Shown: positions 9,135 through 17,619 of the stretch, one piece after another
Numbering within the stretch: position 1 is the stretch's first letter
How the letters are laid out: each line of letters starts with the position of its first letter
Notes under the pieces: model-generated
Told to the model about the DNA's origin: nothing
Seen by the model: only the letters and a program-made list of their open reading frames with translations
Database searches by the model: none
Assembly (NCBI GenBank): GCA_050181375.1
Contig: JBFXDF010000029.1
Span: forward strand, 1-25,611
Origin: DATARH01 sp050181375
Lineage (GTDB): Bacteria > Pseudomonadota > Alphaproteobacteria > ATCC43930 > CGMCC-115725
Length of the DNA: 25,611 nt
Direction of reading: 5' to 3'
Position numbers and translations under genes: made by a program

Positions 9135-9335
9135 TTCATGAACTTAGTCCAGCCTCTTGCCGCTGTCATCAGTGCGGGAGCCGAACACCCGTTGCGGCAC
9201 CCGCATGCCCGGCCCAAGCGACCGGTCGCCGCAGCCGCGACCCTGGCGCGCCCGCGTGGGCCGCGCTATCTGATCGTCAGGACCGCATCGCCTGCGCGGA
9301 GCCGGCGTCGATCGCGGCTATTCGGGAGCTGAAGA

Positions 9336-9824
9336 ATGCCCAGGCCCCTACTCGGATTCGCCGTGGCGGTGCTCTGCCTGTATTCCGCCGCCGCGGTCGC
9401 GCAGACCGGCGGTGTTGAAATAAAGGACGCCTGGGCGCGCGCCACGCCGGGCAGCGCTGAAAACGGCGCGGCGTACGTGACGCTGCTGTCGCCGAGCGGC
9501 GACCGGCTGACCGGCGTGTCCAGTTCCGCCGCCAAGGTGAGCCAGCTGCATGAAATGGCAAATGAAGGCGGCGTCATGAAGATGCGCGAACTCTCCGCGA
9601 TCGATCTGCCGCCCGGTCAGCCGGTCACGCTGAAACCCGGCGGGGCGCATATCATGATGATGGGTCTCGATCACCCGCTGCGGCCGGGCGAGTCGATCCA
9701 GCTGAGCTTGCGCTTCGAAAAAGCCGGCACGCGCGAGGTTACCGCCGCGGTCGGCAAGGTCGGCGCCGCGGGACCGGAAACCCCTTCCGGGGCCATGCGC
9801 ATGAACGAGAAGCCGGCCCACTGA
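9336..9824 (+). CDS. Periplasmic copper chaperone PCu(A)C
   Basis: A 162-residue exported protein. The signal peptide is about residues 1-22 (hydrophobic LLGFAVAVLCLYSAAAVA, then Q). The mature domain has the exact copper site H72-X10-M83-X21-H105-X-M107 of the PCu(A)C family (formerly DUF461). It binds Cu(I) in the periplasm and delivers it to CuA or CuB of cytochrome c oxidase together with Sco. A GGGAG ribosome binding site lies 8 bases before the ATG. The Sco gene begins 13 bp downstream, so the two form an operon. A Met/His-bearing tail (AMRMNEKPAH) could be an additional copper ligand region. The call is very secure. Confidence 0.95.
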   Translation: MPRPLLGFAVAVLCLYSAAAVAQTGGVEIKDAWARATPGSAENGAAYVTLLSPSGDRLTGVSSSAAKVSQLHEMANEGGVMKMRELSAIDLPPGQPVTLKPGGAHIMMMGLDHPLRPGESIQLSLRFEKAGTREVTAAVGKVGAAGPETPSGAMRMNEKPAH

Positions 9825-9837
9825 CGGAGGCGCCGCG

Positions 9838-10494
9838 ATGACAGCCACGCCGCCCAACTCGCCGCGGCTTTCTCCGCCCGAGCCTCGGGCCGGCACGCCG
9901 CGGTTTTTGCTGATCGCGGCCGCGCTCGCCGGCTGCCTTGTGCTCGTGACCGGTCTGTTGCTGTTTATGGCGTACCGGGACAGCCCAAAGGGGATTGCCG
10001 GCTCGGTGCTGTCCGCCTCGATCGGCGGCCCGTTCCAGCTGGTTGACCAGAACGGAAAGCCGTTTACCGACGCCGATCTGAAGGGCAAGTGGAACCTCGT
10101 CTTTTTCGGCTATACCCATTGTCCCGACGTATGTCCGACGACGCTCAACGAACTGGCGCTGGCGATGGAACGGCTCGGCAAACAGCGGGACAAGGTCGGC
10201 ATCGTCTTTATTTCGGTAGATCCGGAGCGCGACACGCCGGAAATCCTCAAATCCTATATCGCCAGCTTCGACGCCCCGGTAACGGCGCTGACCGGCACGC
10301 CCGCGCAGGTAGCCGCGGCCGAAAAAGCCTATCGCGTCTATTCCGCGAAACACCCGACGCAAAACGGCGGTTACGATATGGACCACAGCGCGGTCATCTA
10401 CGTGATGGACCCGCAGGGCCGCTTCACGGCGACCTTCACGCCCGACACCGGCGCCGAGCAGGTCGCCCAACGCATGCAAAAGCTGCTCTCCTAG
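9838..10494 (+). CDS. SCO1/SenC family copper chaperone / thiol reductase
   Basis: A 218-residue membrane-anchored thioredoxin-fold protein. Residues about 23-45 form one transmembrane helix (FLLIAAALAGCLVLVTGLLL). The copper/redox motif is C95-P-D-V-C99 (THCPDVCPTTL), and the third ligand is H183 (YDMDHSAVIYVMDP). FISVDPERDTP is another family signature. Sco delivers copper to, or reduces the cysteines of, the CuA site of cytochrome c oxidase subunit II on the periplasmic side. It directly follows the PCu(A)C gene with a GGAGG site before ATG 9838. No oxidase subunit genes are in the window. Confidence 0.95.
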   Translation: MTATPPNSPRLSPPEPRAGTPRFLLIAAALAGCLVLVTGLLLFMAYRDSPKGIAGSVLSASIGGPFQLVDQNGKPFTDADLKGKWNLVFFGYTHCPDVCPTTLNELALAMERLGKQRDKVGIVFISVDPERDTPEILKSYIASFDAPVTALTGTPAQVAAAEKAYRVYSAKHPTQNGGYDMDHSAVIYVMDPQGRFTATFTPDTGAEQVAQRMQKLLS

Positions 10495-10590
10495 AGGCCC
10501 GACGGATCGCGCGAATTTTGCCGGCGGATAGCGCTTGAGTCGCGATGGGTATCGGTCCAGAACAGCCGTCGAATTTCATCCGCGTTCACT

Positions 10591-11397
10591 ATGATTTTTA
10601 TCCTCCAGATTGCCGTATGGAGCATCTCGGCTTTTGGCGCTCTGCTGTTTGTCGTTCAGTTGGCGGCGCATGAGGCCGGGTACTGGATCGGGCGCAGACA
10701 AGCGTCAAACCGTGATACTCCCCCGGAGGGCGTCGGGGTATTAGTCGGATCCTTGTTGGCGCTGCTGGCATTCGTGCTGGCTCTGACCCTCAGCTTCGCC
10801 AGCGAGCGCTTTAATGAACGGCGTTTGGCGACGATTGCCGAAACCAACGCGATCGGCACCGCCTGGCTGAGGGCCAGGGCTATCGGCCAACCGCGCGGCG
10901 ATGAGATTGCCCGGTTGCTGGAAGAATACACAAACCTGCGAATGCAGTTTGTCCAGGCCCCGCCTGACGCGGCAGTTCTCGATGACGTCAACAATCGAAC
11001 CAATGCGCTGCAATCGGCGATATGGAAAGAAGTGTCGGCGATCGTCCGCGAGCAGCCAAACCCGGTCAGCACGTCACTGATGGCGTCCGTGAACGAAGCT
11101 TTCGACACAAGCGCGGCCGGACGCTTCGCGTTCGAGCTTCGTCTGCCGCCCCAGATCTTTTGGCTGCTGATGGGATTGACGCTGCTGGGAATGGCCGCGC
11201 TGGGTTTTCAGCTAGGCCTCAGGGGATCGCGTATCCACGGCCTGGCGGCGCTGGTCGCTCTGACATGGACACTGGTGATCGTCGACATCCTGGACATGGC
11301 GGCGTCGCGAATCGGCTATTTGCGCACCAGCGTCGCCCCCTACGAATGGACGTTGCAAAGCTTTCAATCCGGGACGCCGCCTCCCGCCCGACAATAG
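10591..11397 (+). CDS. DUF4239-like (bestrophin-like domain) membrane protein
   Basis: A 268-residue membrane protein of unknown function. Four hydrophobic segments are seen: about residues 2-27, 48-68, 187-208 and 215-237. Between segments 2 and 3 lies a long soluble region with FNERRLATIAETNAIGTAWLRA, the conserved block I associate with DUF4239 proteins, sometimes called bestrophin-like. The arrangement of two helices, a helical soluble domain and two helices is as in that family, and the length (about 260) fits. It sits 96 bp after the Sco gene and upstream of the release factor 3 gene; neither neighbour suggests a role. Base composition is somewhat less GC-rich than in the neighbours. 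Family placement is from memory of motifs, not a search. Confidence 0.7.
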   Translation: MIFILQIAVWSISAFGALLFVVQLAAHEAGYWIGRRQASNRDTPPEGVGVLVGSLLALLAFVLALTLSFASERFNERRLATIAETNAIGTAWLRARAIGQPRGDEIARLLEEYTNLRMQFVQAPPDAAVLDDVNNRTNALQSAIWKEVSAIVREQPNPVSTSLMASVNEAFDTSAAGRFAFELRLPPQIFWLLMGLTLLGMAALGFQLGLRGSRIHGLAALVALTWTLVIVDILDMAASRIGYLRTSVAPYEWTLQSFQSGTPPPARQ

Positions 11398-11516
11398 CCC
11401 GCATTCCGGACGCGGCGACGCCGCCGCCGCGCGACAAACCAGGCTCGGATTTCCCGCTCCGAACGCCATATAGCACCGAACACCCCCCAACCCCGGCCAC
11501 CGCCCCGACAGGAGCC

Positions 11517-13115
<1,599 letters not shown>

Positions 13116-13156
13116 GACGCCTGCCGCAGGCTGTGCCGCCGCAGAGCGACAGCATG

Positions 13157-13186
13157 GGCTTTCCCCGGCTTACGCCGGGGTCAGCC
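13157..13186. repeat. REP-like hairpin downstream of prfC
   Basis: The perfect stem CCCCGGC (13163-13169) with GCCGGGG (13174-13180) around a TTAC loop is extended by GGCT and AGCC after 2-nt bulges. There is no T-run, so it looks more like a 3'-end-stabilising REP-type hairpin between the convergent prfC and cupin genes than an intrinsic terminator. Confidence 0.55.
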
Positions 13187-13252
13187 ATCCTACGATTTAT
13201 CTTTGTTGATCGGTATAAAGGTCGGCCAGGCAGTAACCTTAGGTCACGCGGC

Positions 13253-13534
13253 TCAATTTCCGCTGCGATAGCGCCGTCCGGCGAGATAGCGCGCGCCATC
13301 GGGGCCGGCGGTTTCACTGTGCCGGCATCCGGCCTGCATTTCGAAGGTGTCGCCGGCGCGATAGGTGCGCTCGCCGCCTTCCGCCGCGATCGTCATCGCG
13401 CCTTCGAGTACAAGGAGCCTTGCGTCGAATTCGTGCGCGTGGGTGGGGTTGACCGAATTCGGCTCCATCCGCCGATCGACTATCTCGCCATAACCCGTTC
13501 CGCGCAGTCCGTCCTCAAATGCTGTCCTGTCCAC
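13253..13534 (-). CDS. Small cupin-domain protein
   Basis: A 93-residue single-domain cupin. Motif 1 is THAHEFDARLLVLEGAMTI, with H32 and H34 as probable metal ligands and D37 where an acidic ligand is usual. Motif 2 is YRAGDTFEMQAGCRH, with H72. Such small cupins bind a metal and often act in detoxification, isomerisation or as sugar/acid sensors; the reaction cannot be told here. The start is a GTG (13534) with a strong GGGAGG site just upstream. The gene lies alone between prfC (convergent) and the secreted small protein upstream on the same strand, 99 bp away, with a hairpin between them (13592-13617). Confidence 0.75.
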   Translation of the reverse strand: MDRTAFEDGLRGTGYGEIVDRRMEPNSVNPTHAHEFDARLLVLEGAMTIAAEGGERTYRAGDTFEMQAGCRHSETAGPDGARYLAGRRYRSGN

Positions 13535-13591
13535 GACACCCTCCCTGATTCGGCATATCCGATACTGTCGAGCCTACCACAGACGGCGCCG

Positions 13592-13617
13592 GGCGAGGCA
13601 CGCATTTGTGCCTCGCC
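13592..13617. terminator. Perfect 10-bp hairpin after the secreted-protein gene
   Basis: GGCGAGGCAC (13592-13601) pairs with GTGCCTCGCC (13608-13617) around a 6-base loop, 17 bases past the stop of the minus-strand gene at 13634. There is no T-run, so it may be a weak or factor-assisted terminator, or a mRNA 3'-end stabiliser. Confidence 0.45.
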
Positions 13618-13633
13618 TCGTCCATCGACGATG

Positions 13634-13993
13634 TCAGTAGGGATAGTAGTACCCGTAGGCCGGATACGAATAACCGTATGCCGGATACGAATACGAATAG
13701 TAATAAGGCTGCGCGGCCGAGGCGATCGCGGCGCCCGCCAGAGCACCCCCGATAACGCCGAGAGCGATGCCGTCGCCGTTATCCCGGTGATATCCGCCGT
13801 GCCATGCGTATCCGCGGTTCCAATGGTTGCCGCGCCCGTGGTCGCCGCGCCAGGCGTTTCCGCCCTTCCAATGCTGTTTGTTCGAGTGGTGACCGCCGTC
13901 GCCGTGGCGCCCGTCCCGCGCCTGGGCGGGAACCGCATTCAGTCCCATGGCGATAACCGCGGCGCCGGCAAGCAGAGTGCCAAGTTTTCGCAT
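13634..13993 (-). CDS. Small secreted His/Gly- and Tyr-rich protein
   Basis: A 119-residue protein of unknown function. ATG 13993 follows a good AGGAG ribosome binding site. Residues 1-25 are a signal peptide ending AQA. Residues 26-72 are rich in His, Gly, Trp and Arg (HGDGGHHSNKQHWKGGN). Residues about 75-94 form a glycine/alanine hydrophobic segment (IALGVIGGALAGAAIASAA), like a glycine-zipper. Residues 97-119 are almost all Tyr, Ser, Pro, Gly and Ala, with SYPAYGY repeated twice. This layout is common among small alphaproteobacterial exported proteins of the cell envelope. Metal binding through the His cluster is possible but not shown. Confidence 0.75.
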   Translation of the reverse strand: MRKLGTLLAGAAVIAMGLNAVPAQARDGRHGDGGHHSNKQHWKGGNAWRGDHGRGNHWNRGYAWHGGYHRDNGDGIALGVIGGALAGAAIASAAQPYYYSYSYPAYGYSYPAYGYYYPY

Positions 13994-14316
13994 TGTTGAT
14001 CTCCTGTTCACTTCACTACAAACAGTACGCGTCGGACACACTGGCCATCCCTGACATAACGGAAATAGACTCGAACTATTCCTTGGCTGCCCCAGGCCAA
14101 ACGTCGGACGCATTTAGATAGCCAGATTCATTCGGCTATACTTTAGGAGAGGATTTGTACGTCCCACGGTTATTAAAGCGCCCTCGCCCGCAATTGCCGG
14201 CGCGAACCGGCTACGATAGCGGCGCAGCCCTCGTATGCGCCCGCGCCGATTGATCCGCCCCGGCCGGTCGGAGCGATATCGTCGCCGAGCGACGCAAACG
14301 TTCATGAGGAGGCGAG
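13994..14316. other. 323-bp intergenic region between divergent genes
   Basis: No protein or RNA gene is supported. It must hold promoters for the secreted protein (minus) and the dioxygenase (plus). A 6-bp inverted repeat, ATAGCC (14118-14123) with GGCTAT (14134-14139), overlaps a possible -10 (TATACT, 14137-14142). GAGGAGGCGAG directly before ATG 14317 is the ribosome binding site of the dioxygenase. The left half is visibly more AT-rich than the surroundings. Confidence 0.5.
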
Positions 14317-15159
14317 ATGCAGTACGAGACGATCGCGGTGCGGCCGCTATCGGGCGCGCTCGGCGCCGAGATCGGCGGCGTCGACCTGCGCCGCCCGCTC
14401 GGCAACCGGCAATGGTCCGAAATCCATGACGCCTTTCTGGCGCATTGCGCGATCTACATCCGCGGCCAGGACCTCGCGCCGCCCGACATGCTGCGCTTCG
14501 CGCGCTATTTCGCCGAGCCGGCCTTTTATCCGTTTGTCGAGGGCCTGCCGGACTACCCGCAGATCTTCGAACTGCGCAAGGAACCGGACCAGAAGGAAAA
14601 TGTCGGCGGCGCCTGGCACTCCGACACCACCTACACCGAGCGGCCGCCGATCGGCACGATGCTGTACAACCTGGAGGCGCCCGCCTGTGGCGGCGATACG
14701 ATGGTCGCGAACCAGTATCTCGCGTACGAGACGCTGTCGCCGGGGATGCGGGCGATGCTCGACGGCCTCGTCGCGGTCTACAGCGCGCGCATGAATGGCG
14801 GGCGCGGCGGGCGCGAGGAAAACAAATACATGAAGATGCGCGACACCGATAAGGCCGACACGATGGCGGCCGAGCACCCGGTCGTGCGCACGCACCCGGA
14901 GACCGGCCGCAAGGCGCTGTATGTCAGCACCCGCCACACGGTCCGCTTCAAGGACATGACCGAGGCGGAAAGCCGGCCGCTGATCGAATTTCTGCAGGAG
15001 CACTGCACGCGGCCCGAGTTCACCGCGCGCATCCGCTGGGAGAAAGGCACGATCGCAATCTGGGACAACCGCTGCGTCCAGCATTTCGCGATCAACGACT
15101 ATCACGGCCAGCGCCGCGTGATGTGGCGCCTGCCGGTCGGGGCCGAGGCGCCGGTCTAG
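14317..15159 (+). CDS. TauD/TfdA family 2-oxoglutarate- and Fe(II)-dependent dioxygenase
   Basis: A 280-residue member of the TauD/TfdA family, which hydroxylates a substrate such as taurine, sulfonates or aryloxyacetates using 2-oxoglutarate and O2. The iron ligands are H101 and D103 (AWHSDTTYTERPP) and H256 (WDNRCVQHFAINDY); R271 in VMWRLP is the expected 2-oxoglutarate anchor. GLEV-like N-terminal sequence is replaced by GAEIGGVDLRRPL, normal for the family. A strong GAGGAGG site precedes the ATG. The substrate is unknown; no sulfonate transporter lies adjacent. The gene ends at a large palindrome pair shared with the convergent marR. Confidence 0.9.
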   Translation: MQYETIAVRPLSGALGAEIGGVDLRRPLGNRQWSEIHDAFLAHCAIYIRGQDLAPPDMLRFARYFAEPAFYPFVEGLPDYPQIFELRKEPDQKENVGGAWHSDTTYTERPPIGTMLYNLEAPACGGDTMVANQYLAYETLSPGMRAMLDGLVAVYSARMNGGRGGREENKYMKMRDTDKADTMAAEHPVVRTHPETGRKALYVSTRHTVRFKDMTEAESRPLIEFLQEHCTRPEFTARIRWEKGTIAIWDNRCVQHFAINDYHGQRRVMWRLPVGAEAPV

Positions 15160-15206
15160 AGCCTGATCGGCTCAGATCGCAACGATCTGAGCCGGAATCA
15201 GGCTCT
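15158..15206. repeat. Composite palindrome A between dioxygenase and marR
   Basis: The outer arms AGAGCCTGAT (15158-15167) and ATCAGGCTCT (15197-15206) enclose the inner arms GGCTCAGATCG (15169-15179) and CGATCTGAGCC (15183-15193), loop CAA. It begins inside the dioxygenase stop codon. Both stems are perfect; there is no T-run. Confidence 0.85.
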
Positions 15207-15221
15207 GCATATTTGAATCGA

Positions 15222-15268
15222 GAGCAAGATTCACGGGTCAGATGCTTGCATCTGACCCGATCTTGCTC
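15222..15268. repeat. Composite palindrome B, a covarying relative of palindrome A
   Basis: The outer arms GAGCAAGAT (15222-15230) and ATCTTGCTC (15260-15268) enclose the inner arms GGGTCAGATGC (15235-15245) and GCATCTGACCC (15248-15258), loop TT. It has the same architecture as palindrome A, and its changes relative to A occur on both sides of each stem. It overlaps the marR stop codon (15267-15269). Confidence 0.85.
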
Positions 15269-15743
15269 AGGCCGGCTCGGCCGTCCCGCAGACGGCGAAG
15301 TCGGCCGCGGTCACGTCGCGCAGCAACGCGCGCAGCGCCGCCGCGCGCTCGCTGCCGAACGCGGTCTCGAAACGGCGCTGTGCGAGCGACCAGCGCGCGA
15401 GCGCCGCTTCGTGCTTCGACAGCCCCGCCTCGGTCAGGCGCAGTTCGCGGCGGCGGCGGTCGGCCGGCGAGGCGACGACCTCGATCAGCCCGTCGCGCTG
15501 CAGCGGCAGGATGTTGCGCCCGAGGGTCGTCCGGTCCATCACCAGCAGACCGGCGAGGGTATTGATCGTCATCGGACCCCGGCGCCGCAGCCGGCTCAAG
15601 ATCGCGAATTGCGTGGCGCGCAATCCGAGCGGCGCGAGCAGCCGGTCATAAAGCTGGCTCACATGCCGCGCCGCCTGGCGGATCGCGAGGCAGTTGCAAT
15701 CCGAGAGCGCGTTCCGCTCCGTCGATGTCGCCTCCCCGCTCAT
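15267..15743 (-). CDS. MarR family transcriptional regulator
   Basis: A 158-residue winged-helix regulator. The N-terminal dimerisation helix (CLAIRQAARHVSQLYDRLLAPLGLRATQFAIL) is followed by the winged helix-turn-helix (MTINTLAGLLVMDRTTLGRNILPLQRDGLIEVV) and the wing (SPADRRRRELRLTEAG). ATG 15743 has GGAG 8 bases upstream; an ATG seven codons earlier (15764) has no such site. The frame runs much further upstream, but that part is antisense to the MFS gene. It is divergent from the MFS transporter with a conspicuous inverted repeat between them, so it most likely represses that transporter and itself, with release by a small aromatic or acidic ligand. Confidence 0.9.
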   Translation of the reverse strand: MSGEATSTERNALSDCNCLAIRQAARHVSQLYDRLLAPLGLRATQFAILSRLRRRGPMTINTLAGLLVMDRTTLGRNILPLQRDGLIEVVASPADRRRRELRLTEAGLSKHEAALARWSLAQRRFETAFGSERAAALRALLRDVTAADFAVCGTAEPA

Positions 15744-15781
15744 AGCCTCGCTCCGGAAACACATGACTGGGTTCTGGACAA

Positions 15782-15820
15782 ATGCGTGTATATACGTCGG
15801 TAATAGGCGCATATACGCAT
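15782..15820. promoter_or_regulatory. Inverted repeat, probable MarR operator in the marR-MFS divergent region
   Basis: ATGCGTGTATA (15782-15792) is mirrored by TATACGCAT (15812-15820), with a nearly palindromic GTATATAC in the left half-site. The stretch is AT-rich against its GC-rich surroundings and lies 39 bp upstream of the marR ATG and 40 bp upstream of the chosen MFS ATG, where the divergent promoters must be. Confidence 0.6.
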
Positions 15821-15860
15821 GAAGTCGCGCGCGCAGCTTCCAACAAAGGATTTCGCCCCA

Positions 15861-17129
15861 ATGACCTCGACGGACCGCGTGGCGGGACGCTCGCCCGGCA
15901 GCTTCTGGGTGCCGGTGTTGTGCGGCGGGGTCATCCTGACGATCGGCATCGGCGCGCGCCAGAGTTTCGGCATCTTCCAGAAGCCGATCGCGGCCGAACT
16001 GGGCGTCGGCCGCGAACTCTGGTCGTTCGCGAATGCGCTGTCGATGCTGTTGATGGGACTGCTGTCGCCGTTTGTCGGCAATATCGCCGACCGGTTCGGC
16101 ACCGCGCGCACCGTTGCCGCCGGTGGCCTCGTGTACGTGGCCGGCATGTTCATGATCGCGCTCGCCACCGAAGGCGTTATGCTGACTGCCGGCAGCATTC
16201 TGTGCGGGGTCGGCACCGCGGCGGCCGGGTTCGGTCCGATCTTCGGCGCGATCAGCCGTAAGACCCCGGAGCGGCATCGCTCGATCGCGCTCGGCGTCGC
16301 GACCGCCGGCGGTTCGTTCGGCCAATTCGCGATCGTACCGTTTGCCTCGCTGTTGCAGCAGCGGCTCGACAGCTGGCACGCAACGATGGCGATCCTCGGG
16401 ACCCTGTCGATGCTGATGATCCCGCTGGCGCTCGGTTTGCGCGAAGCGCGCAAGCCGGCCGCGACCGCCGCGACCGGTGGGGCGCGTCAGGGCGCGCGGG
16501 AGGCGCTGCGCGAGGCGTCCCGCACACCGGGGTTCTGGCTGCTGACGACCGGGTTTTTTGTCTGCGGCTTTCACGTGACATTTATCGGGCTGCATCTGCC
16601 GCCCTACATCGCTGACAACGCGGTCGGGATGACATTCCTCGGTGTTCCGATCTCCCCGCTGGAACTGGGCGGTTGGGCGATCGGCCTGGTCGGGCTGTTC
16701 AACATCGCCGGCTCGCTGATCTGGGGTTGGCTCGGCGGCCGATACGCGAAAAAGGACATGCTCGCTCTGCTCTATGCGTTGCGGGCGACGGCGTTTGTCT
16801 TGTTTCTGGCGCTGCCGCTGTCGTGGGCCTCGGTGCTGTTGTTCGCCGCCACGCTCGGGTTCCTGTGGCTCGGCACTGTACCGCTGACGAGCGGGCTTGT
16901 CGGTACGATGTTCGGCCCGACGCATATGTCGATGTTGTGGGGCATCGTCTTCTTCAGCCACCAGCTCGGGAGTTTTCTCGGCGGCTGGGGCGCCGGCCGG
17001 CTCTACGACGCGCAGGGAAATTACGACGCGATGTGGTGGATTTCGGTCGGGCTCGGCGTCGTCGCTGCCCTGCTTCACTGGCAAATTCGCGAGAGGCCGG
17101 TGCCGCGCCTCGCAATGGCGCGGGCGTAA
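15861..17129 (+). CDS. MFS transporter (12-helix, OFA/MCT-like)
   Basis: A 422-residue inner-membrane major facilitator protein with about twelve hydrophobic segments. The start is in GVILTIGIGARQSFGIFQKPI, typical of MFS carriers related to the oxalate/formate and monocarboxylate families; the MFS loop 2-3 motif is NIADRFGTARTV, and the second-half equivalent is GWLGGRYAKKDML. The central cytoplasmic loop (AREALREASRTPGFWLL) is also characteristic. ATG 15861 has AAGGA about 10 bases upstream; ATG 15819 is an alternative, but it lies in the operator repeat. Divergence from a MarR regulator suggests transport of a small carboxylate or an aromatic compound. The substrate is unknown. Confidence 0.88.
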   Translation: MTSTDRVAGRSPGSFWVPVLCGGVILTIGIGARQSFGIFQKPIAAELGVGRELWSFANALSMLLMGLLSPFVGNIADRFGTARTVAAGGLVYVAGMFMIALATEGVMLTAGSILCGVGTAAAGFGPIFGAISRKTPERHRSIALGVATAGGSFGQFAIVPFASLLQQRLDSWHATMAILGTLSMLMIPLALGLREARKPAATAATGGARQGAREALREASRTPGFWLLTTGFFVCGFHVTFIGLHLPPYIADNAVGMTFLGVPISPLELGGWAIGLVGLFNIAGSLIWGWLGGRYAKKDMLALLYALRATAFVLFLALPLSWASVLLFAATLGFLWLGTVPLTSGLVGTMFGPTHMSMLWGIVFFSHQLGSFLGGWGAGRLYDAQGNYDAMWWISVGLGVVAALLHWQIRERPVPRLAMARA

Positions 17130-17148
17130 CGACGAGGTAGGTGGGGAC

Positions 17149-17316
17149 GTGCCGATCGGAACCGGCCCTGGCGGGCCCCCGAATGCGTCCGGTTCTTCAC
17201 GGCTTCTCTGGGCCGGCGGTCTCGCCGCCGTCGCTCTTTCCGCGGCCGCGTTCGTGCTGTGGGCGAAAAACGGCGCTTCTATCCTTCTCGATATGATGCT
17301 CGCGCTCTGCGGCTGA
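17149..17316 (+). CDS. Small single-span membrane protein (55 aa)
   Basis: A short ORF with a GTG start preceded by GAGGTAG, 19 bp after the MFS gene. The protein has a Gly/Pro-rich N-terminus, then one long hydrophobic helix (LLWAGGLAAVALSAAAFVLW), and ends in GASILLDMMLALCG. Short proteins of the type 'hydrophobic helix, LW(A/G)K.G, D, LAxC' are frequent in alphaproteobacteria, but the function is unknown. Its 3' end overlaps the convergent small membrane gene by 38 bp. It could be co-transcribed with the MFS gene. The start codon is uncertain. Confidence 0.5.
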   Translation: MPIGTGPGGPPNASGSSRLLWAGGLAAVALSAAAFVLWAKNGASILLDMMLALCG

Positions 17317-17593
17317 GCCGCGCCGCGGTCGCGGCCTCCCGCGGATTGCGCCGGCTCGATGCGATGCCGCGCAGCGCCGCCAGGTTGAACCCGGCGATCA
17401 GCCCCAGCACGACAAGCGTCCCGACCACGCCGCCTTCCGACGCAAAACTGACCAGCGCCATCGCCAGCGTCAAGTCGATGATCGCGATCGCGAGGTAATC
17501 GCCCGCAGCCGACTCCAGCCCCGCGGAATGCGCGCCCGGCCGCTCGGCCGCTTTCAGGTCCAAATCCTCGTGCGGATAGTATTGCAGGCTCAC
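17279..17593 (-). CDS. Small membrane protein with two hydrophobic segments (104 aa)
   Basis: I do not recognise this family. The GTG start (17593) has an excellent GGAGG site 7 bases upstream, which supports translation. The N-terminus is hydrophilic and acidic (MSLQYYPHEDLDLKAAERPG). Two adjacent hydrophobic segments follow, about residues 33-50 and 54-75 (IAIIDLTLAMALVSFA and GVVGTLVVLGLIAGFNL), then a basic Arg-rich C-terminus (SSRRNPREAATAARLSRRAR). The gene lies 26 bp downstream of the solute-binding-protein gene on the same strand and is probably in its operon. Its 3' end overlaps the short plus-strand ORF. Confidence 0.6.
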   Translation of the reverse strand: MSLQYYPHEDLDLKAAERPGAHSAGLESAAGDYLAIAIIDLTLAMALVSFASEGGVVGTLVVLGLIAGFNLAALRGIASSRRNPREAATAARLSRRARASYREG

Positions 17594-17619
17594 GATGGCC
17601 TCCGGAGCGGCCCGTCAGG

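Noticed and set aside
11022..11516. N-terminal extension of prfC into the DUF4239 gene
   Set aside because: Release factor 3 homologues start near the ATG at 11517, and the extension overlaps a better supported gene in another frame.
14114..14305. 63-codon ORF on the minus strand in the intergenic region before the dioxygenase gene
   Set aside because: Arg-rich, no ribosome binding site, overlaps the probable promoter region; looks like chance.
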